A DNA stretch of 7,447 nucleotides from Actinomycetota bacterium. GTDB lineage: Bacteria > Actinomycetota > Humimicrobiia > Humimicrobiales > Humimicrobiaceae. Shown here in pieces: positions 6,697 through 7,447 of the stretch; position 1 is the first letter of the stretch, and the number at the start of each line of letters is the position of its first letter. A program made the translations under genes and the position numbers. Location: the NCBI GenBank assembly GCA_018897225.1, contig JAHILC010000279.1, positions 1 through 7,447 of the forward strand. Direction: 5' to 3'. The notes under the pieces were generated by a model. The model saw only the letters and a program-made list of their open reading frames with translations, had not been told where the DNA came from and made no database searches.

Positions 6697-7147
6697 TTGC
6701 CCCTGAAAAGCTTTATCAATGATATCCCCAACAAGAACGAACAGATGTTACGATATTTAGGTTATTACAGCAACGTATGCCGGGGAAGAAGGAAAAAACA
6801 GGGGACAGCAGAATCAGAATATGTCATAGAGGGGGAGGAATATAATAAGGACTGCAGCAAGACCTGGGCAAGGCTAATTAAAAAGATATATGAGGTAGAT
6901 CCCCTTGTATGCCCCATATGGAGAGCTCTCCATATTGTAACACTCTACATATTGCCCAAAATGTGGGGGCAATATGAGGATAATTGCGTTTATAGAAGAT
7001 TATAAGGTTATAAAAAAGATTTTGGATTACCTCGGCATATATGAGTTTAAAAGAAGCAAACCCCCGCCAGGAAGATTGGCAGTTGCAGATTCTTTTGATG
7101 ACTATGCACAAAATGATTATATAGATTGTGATTATACAGACTTTTAA
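6697..7147 (+). pseudogene. IS91-type transposase, C-terminal remnant, frameshifted
   Basis: The 5' part (6697 to about 6914, frame 1) reads FINDIPNKNEQMLRYLGYYS, then NVCRGRRKK, then TWARLIKKIYEVDPLVCP. The 3' part (from 6953, frame 2) reads CPKCGGNMRIIAFIEDYKVI, then KKILDYLGIYEF, and ends DFDDY-like at the stop 7145-7147. Joined without the 43-bp extra segment at 6910-6957, they give the usual C-terminal block of one IS91-transposase group: HIP..GEQMVRYYGYYSNVSRG, WA.LI.KIYEVDPL.CP.CGG.MR.IAFI, then a proline-rich tail. About 136 codons survive of a protein normally near 400 residues. The N-terminal zinc-binding region and the HUH/tyrosine catalytic core are absent, and an in-frame stop at 6682-6684 precedes the match. 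The TTG at 6697 is only where the open frame begins, with no sign of translation. This is a dead fragment of a rolling-circle element. The family call rests on recognised motifs, not on a search. Confidence 0.75.
6915..6957. mobile_element. 38-bp palindromic insertion with TGCCC duplication
   Basis: TGCCC occurs at 6910-6914 and again at 6953-6957. Removing one copy plus the 38 bp between them (6915-6952) restores the transposase frame and the zinc-ribbon codons C-P-K-C-G-G. The insert contains a perfect 20-bp palindrome at 6916-6935 (left half ATATGGAGAG), a 7-base spacer TGTAACA, and CTCTACATAT (6943-6952). That last arm is the inverted copy of the left end with one mismatch in ten. Near-terminal inverted repeats plus a 5-bp direct repeat are what a tiny transposed element leaves. 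A replication error at a hairpin could produce similar structure. The net gain of 43 bp shifts the frame by one. Confidence 0.6.
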
Positions 7148-7447
7148 AAAAGATATTAAATTTCTATTATTAAAGCCTTGCCTAAAACTGGCTGGCACAA
7201 CCATAAATTTTACATATACTATATCACCGGAAAATATTTCTGCTTATTTTTTATCCAAAATCCCTTTTTTTATTTAGAGTTCATACTTTTGGCAAATCCA
7301 TTATCAGTTTTAGGTAGATACCCTGGCAAATATCTTATTTATGCTTAGGGGATCCAAAAGCAAATTCTTATGATTTTCTGGTATGTCTTACAGGATCCTT
7401 TCAAATTCTGATAAATATTTAAAGATAGGAAGAAGGATTGTTTTTTA
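7148..7447. other. Non-coding AT-rich tail, no gene recognised
   Basis: All frames on both strands are broken by stops, and no segment resembles a known protein or a structured RNA. There are T runs at about 7245-7252 and 7264-7271 without a preceding hairpin, two GGATCC hexamers, and an imperfect 34-bp-spaced direct repeat (7290-7314 and 7324-7349, both starting TGGCAAAT and ending TTAGG). It may include the former right flank of the IS91-type element, but no element end can be placed. Confidence 0.5.

Noticed and set aside
6878..7204. 108-codon reading frame on the minus strand across the transposase remnant
   Set aside because: It runs antisense to a recognisable IS91-type C-terminus, spans the 43-bp insertion and resembles no protein; a chance open frame.

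Overview
The window is AT-rich (about one third G+C by eye) bacterial chromosomal DNA, with tightly packed genes over the first 6.4 kb and a decayed mobile-element region over the last 1 kb. The lineage cannot be fixed from the sequence. Two tandem genes that each fuse a UvrD-type motor to a RecB-type nuclease are best known from Actinobacteria (AdnAB). The low G+C would then suggest an unusual low-GC actinobacterial or candidate-phylum lineage, but this is inference.

Positions 1-5511 (+ strand) hold two overlapping genes for large SF1A helicase-nucleases. The first is cut by the left window edge and enters at motif III. The second is complete at 1042 aa. Both carry a C-terminal PD-(D/E)XK nuclease with a four-cysteine iron-sulfur staple. 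They probably form a heterodimeric double-strand-break resection machine, in which the second subunit has an intact set of motor motifs and the first has a degenerate motif III.

Positions 5501-6421 (- strand) encode a class IV branched-chain amino acid aminotransferase (ilvE). It converges on the helicase operon with an 11-bp tail-to-tail overlap. Its best candidate terminator lies inside the last codons of the second helicase gene. Its Shine-Dalgarno site is clear, its promoter is not.

Positions 6422-7447 contain no intact gene. They hold the aminotransferase upstream region, a 36-bp imperfect palindrome, and the C-terminal remnant of an IS91-type transposase. Right inside the CPxCGG zinc-ribbon codons, that remnant is interrupted by a 38-bp palindromic insertion flanked by a TGCCC duplication, which shifts the frame. 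The last 300 bp show no coding signal.

The most unusual items are the tiny palindromic insertion, which may belong to a family of small mobile palindromes, and the asymmetric helicase-nuclease pair. Nothing here establishes a wholly new system.
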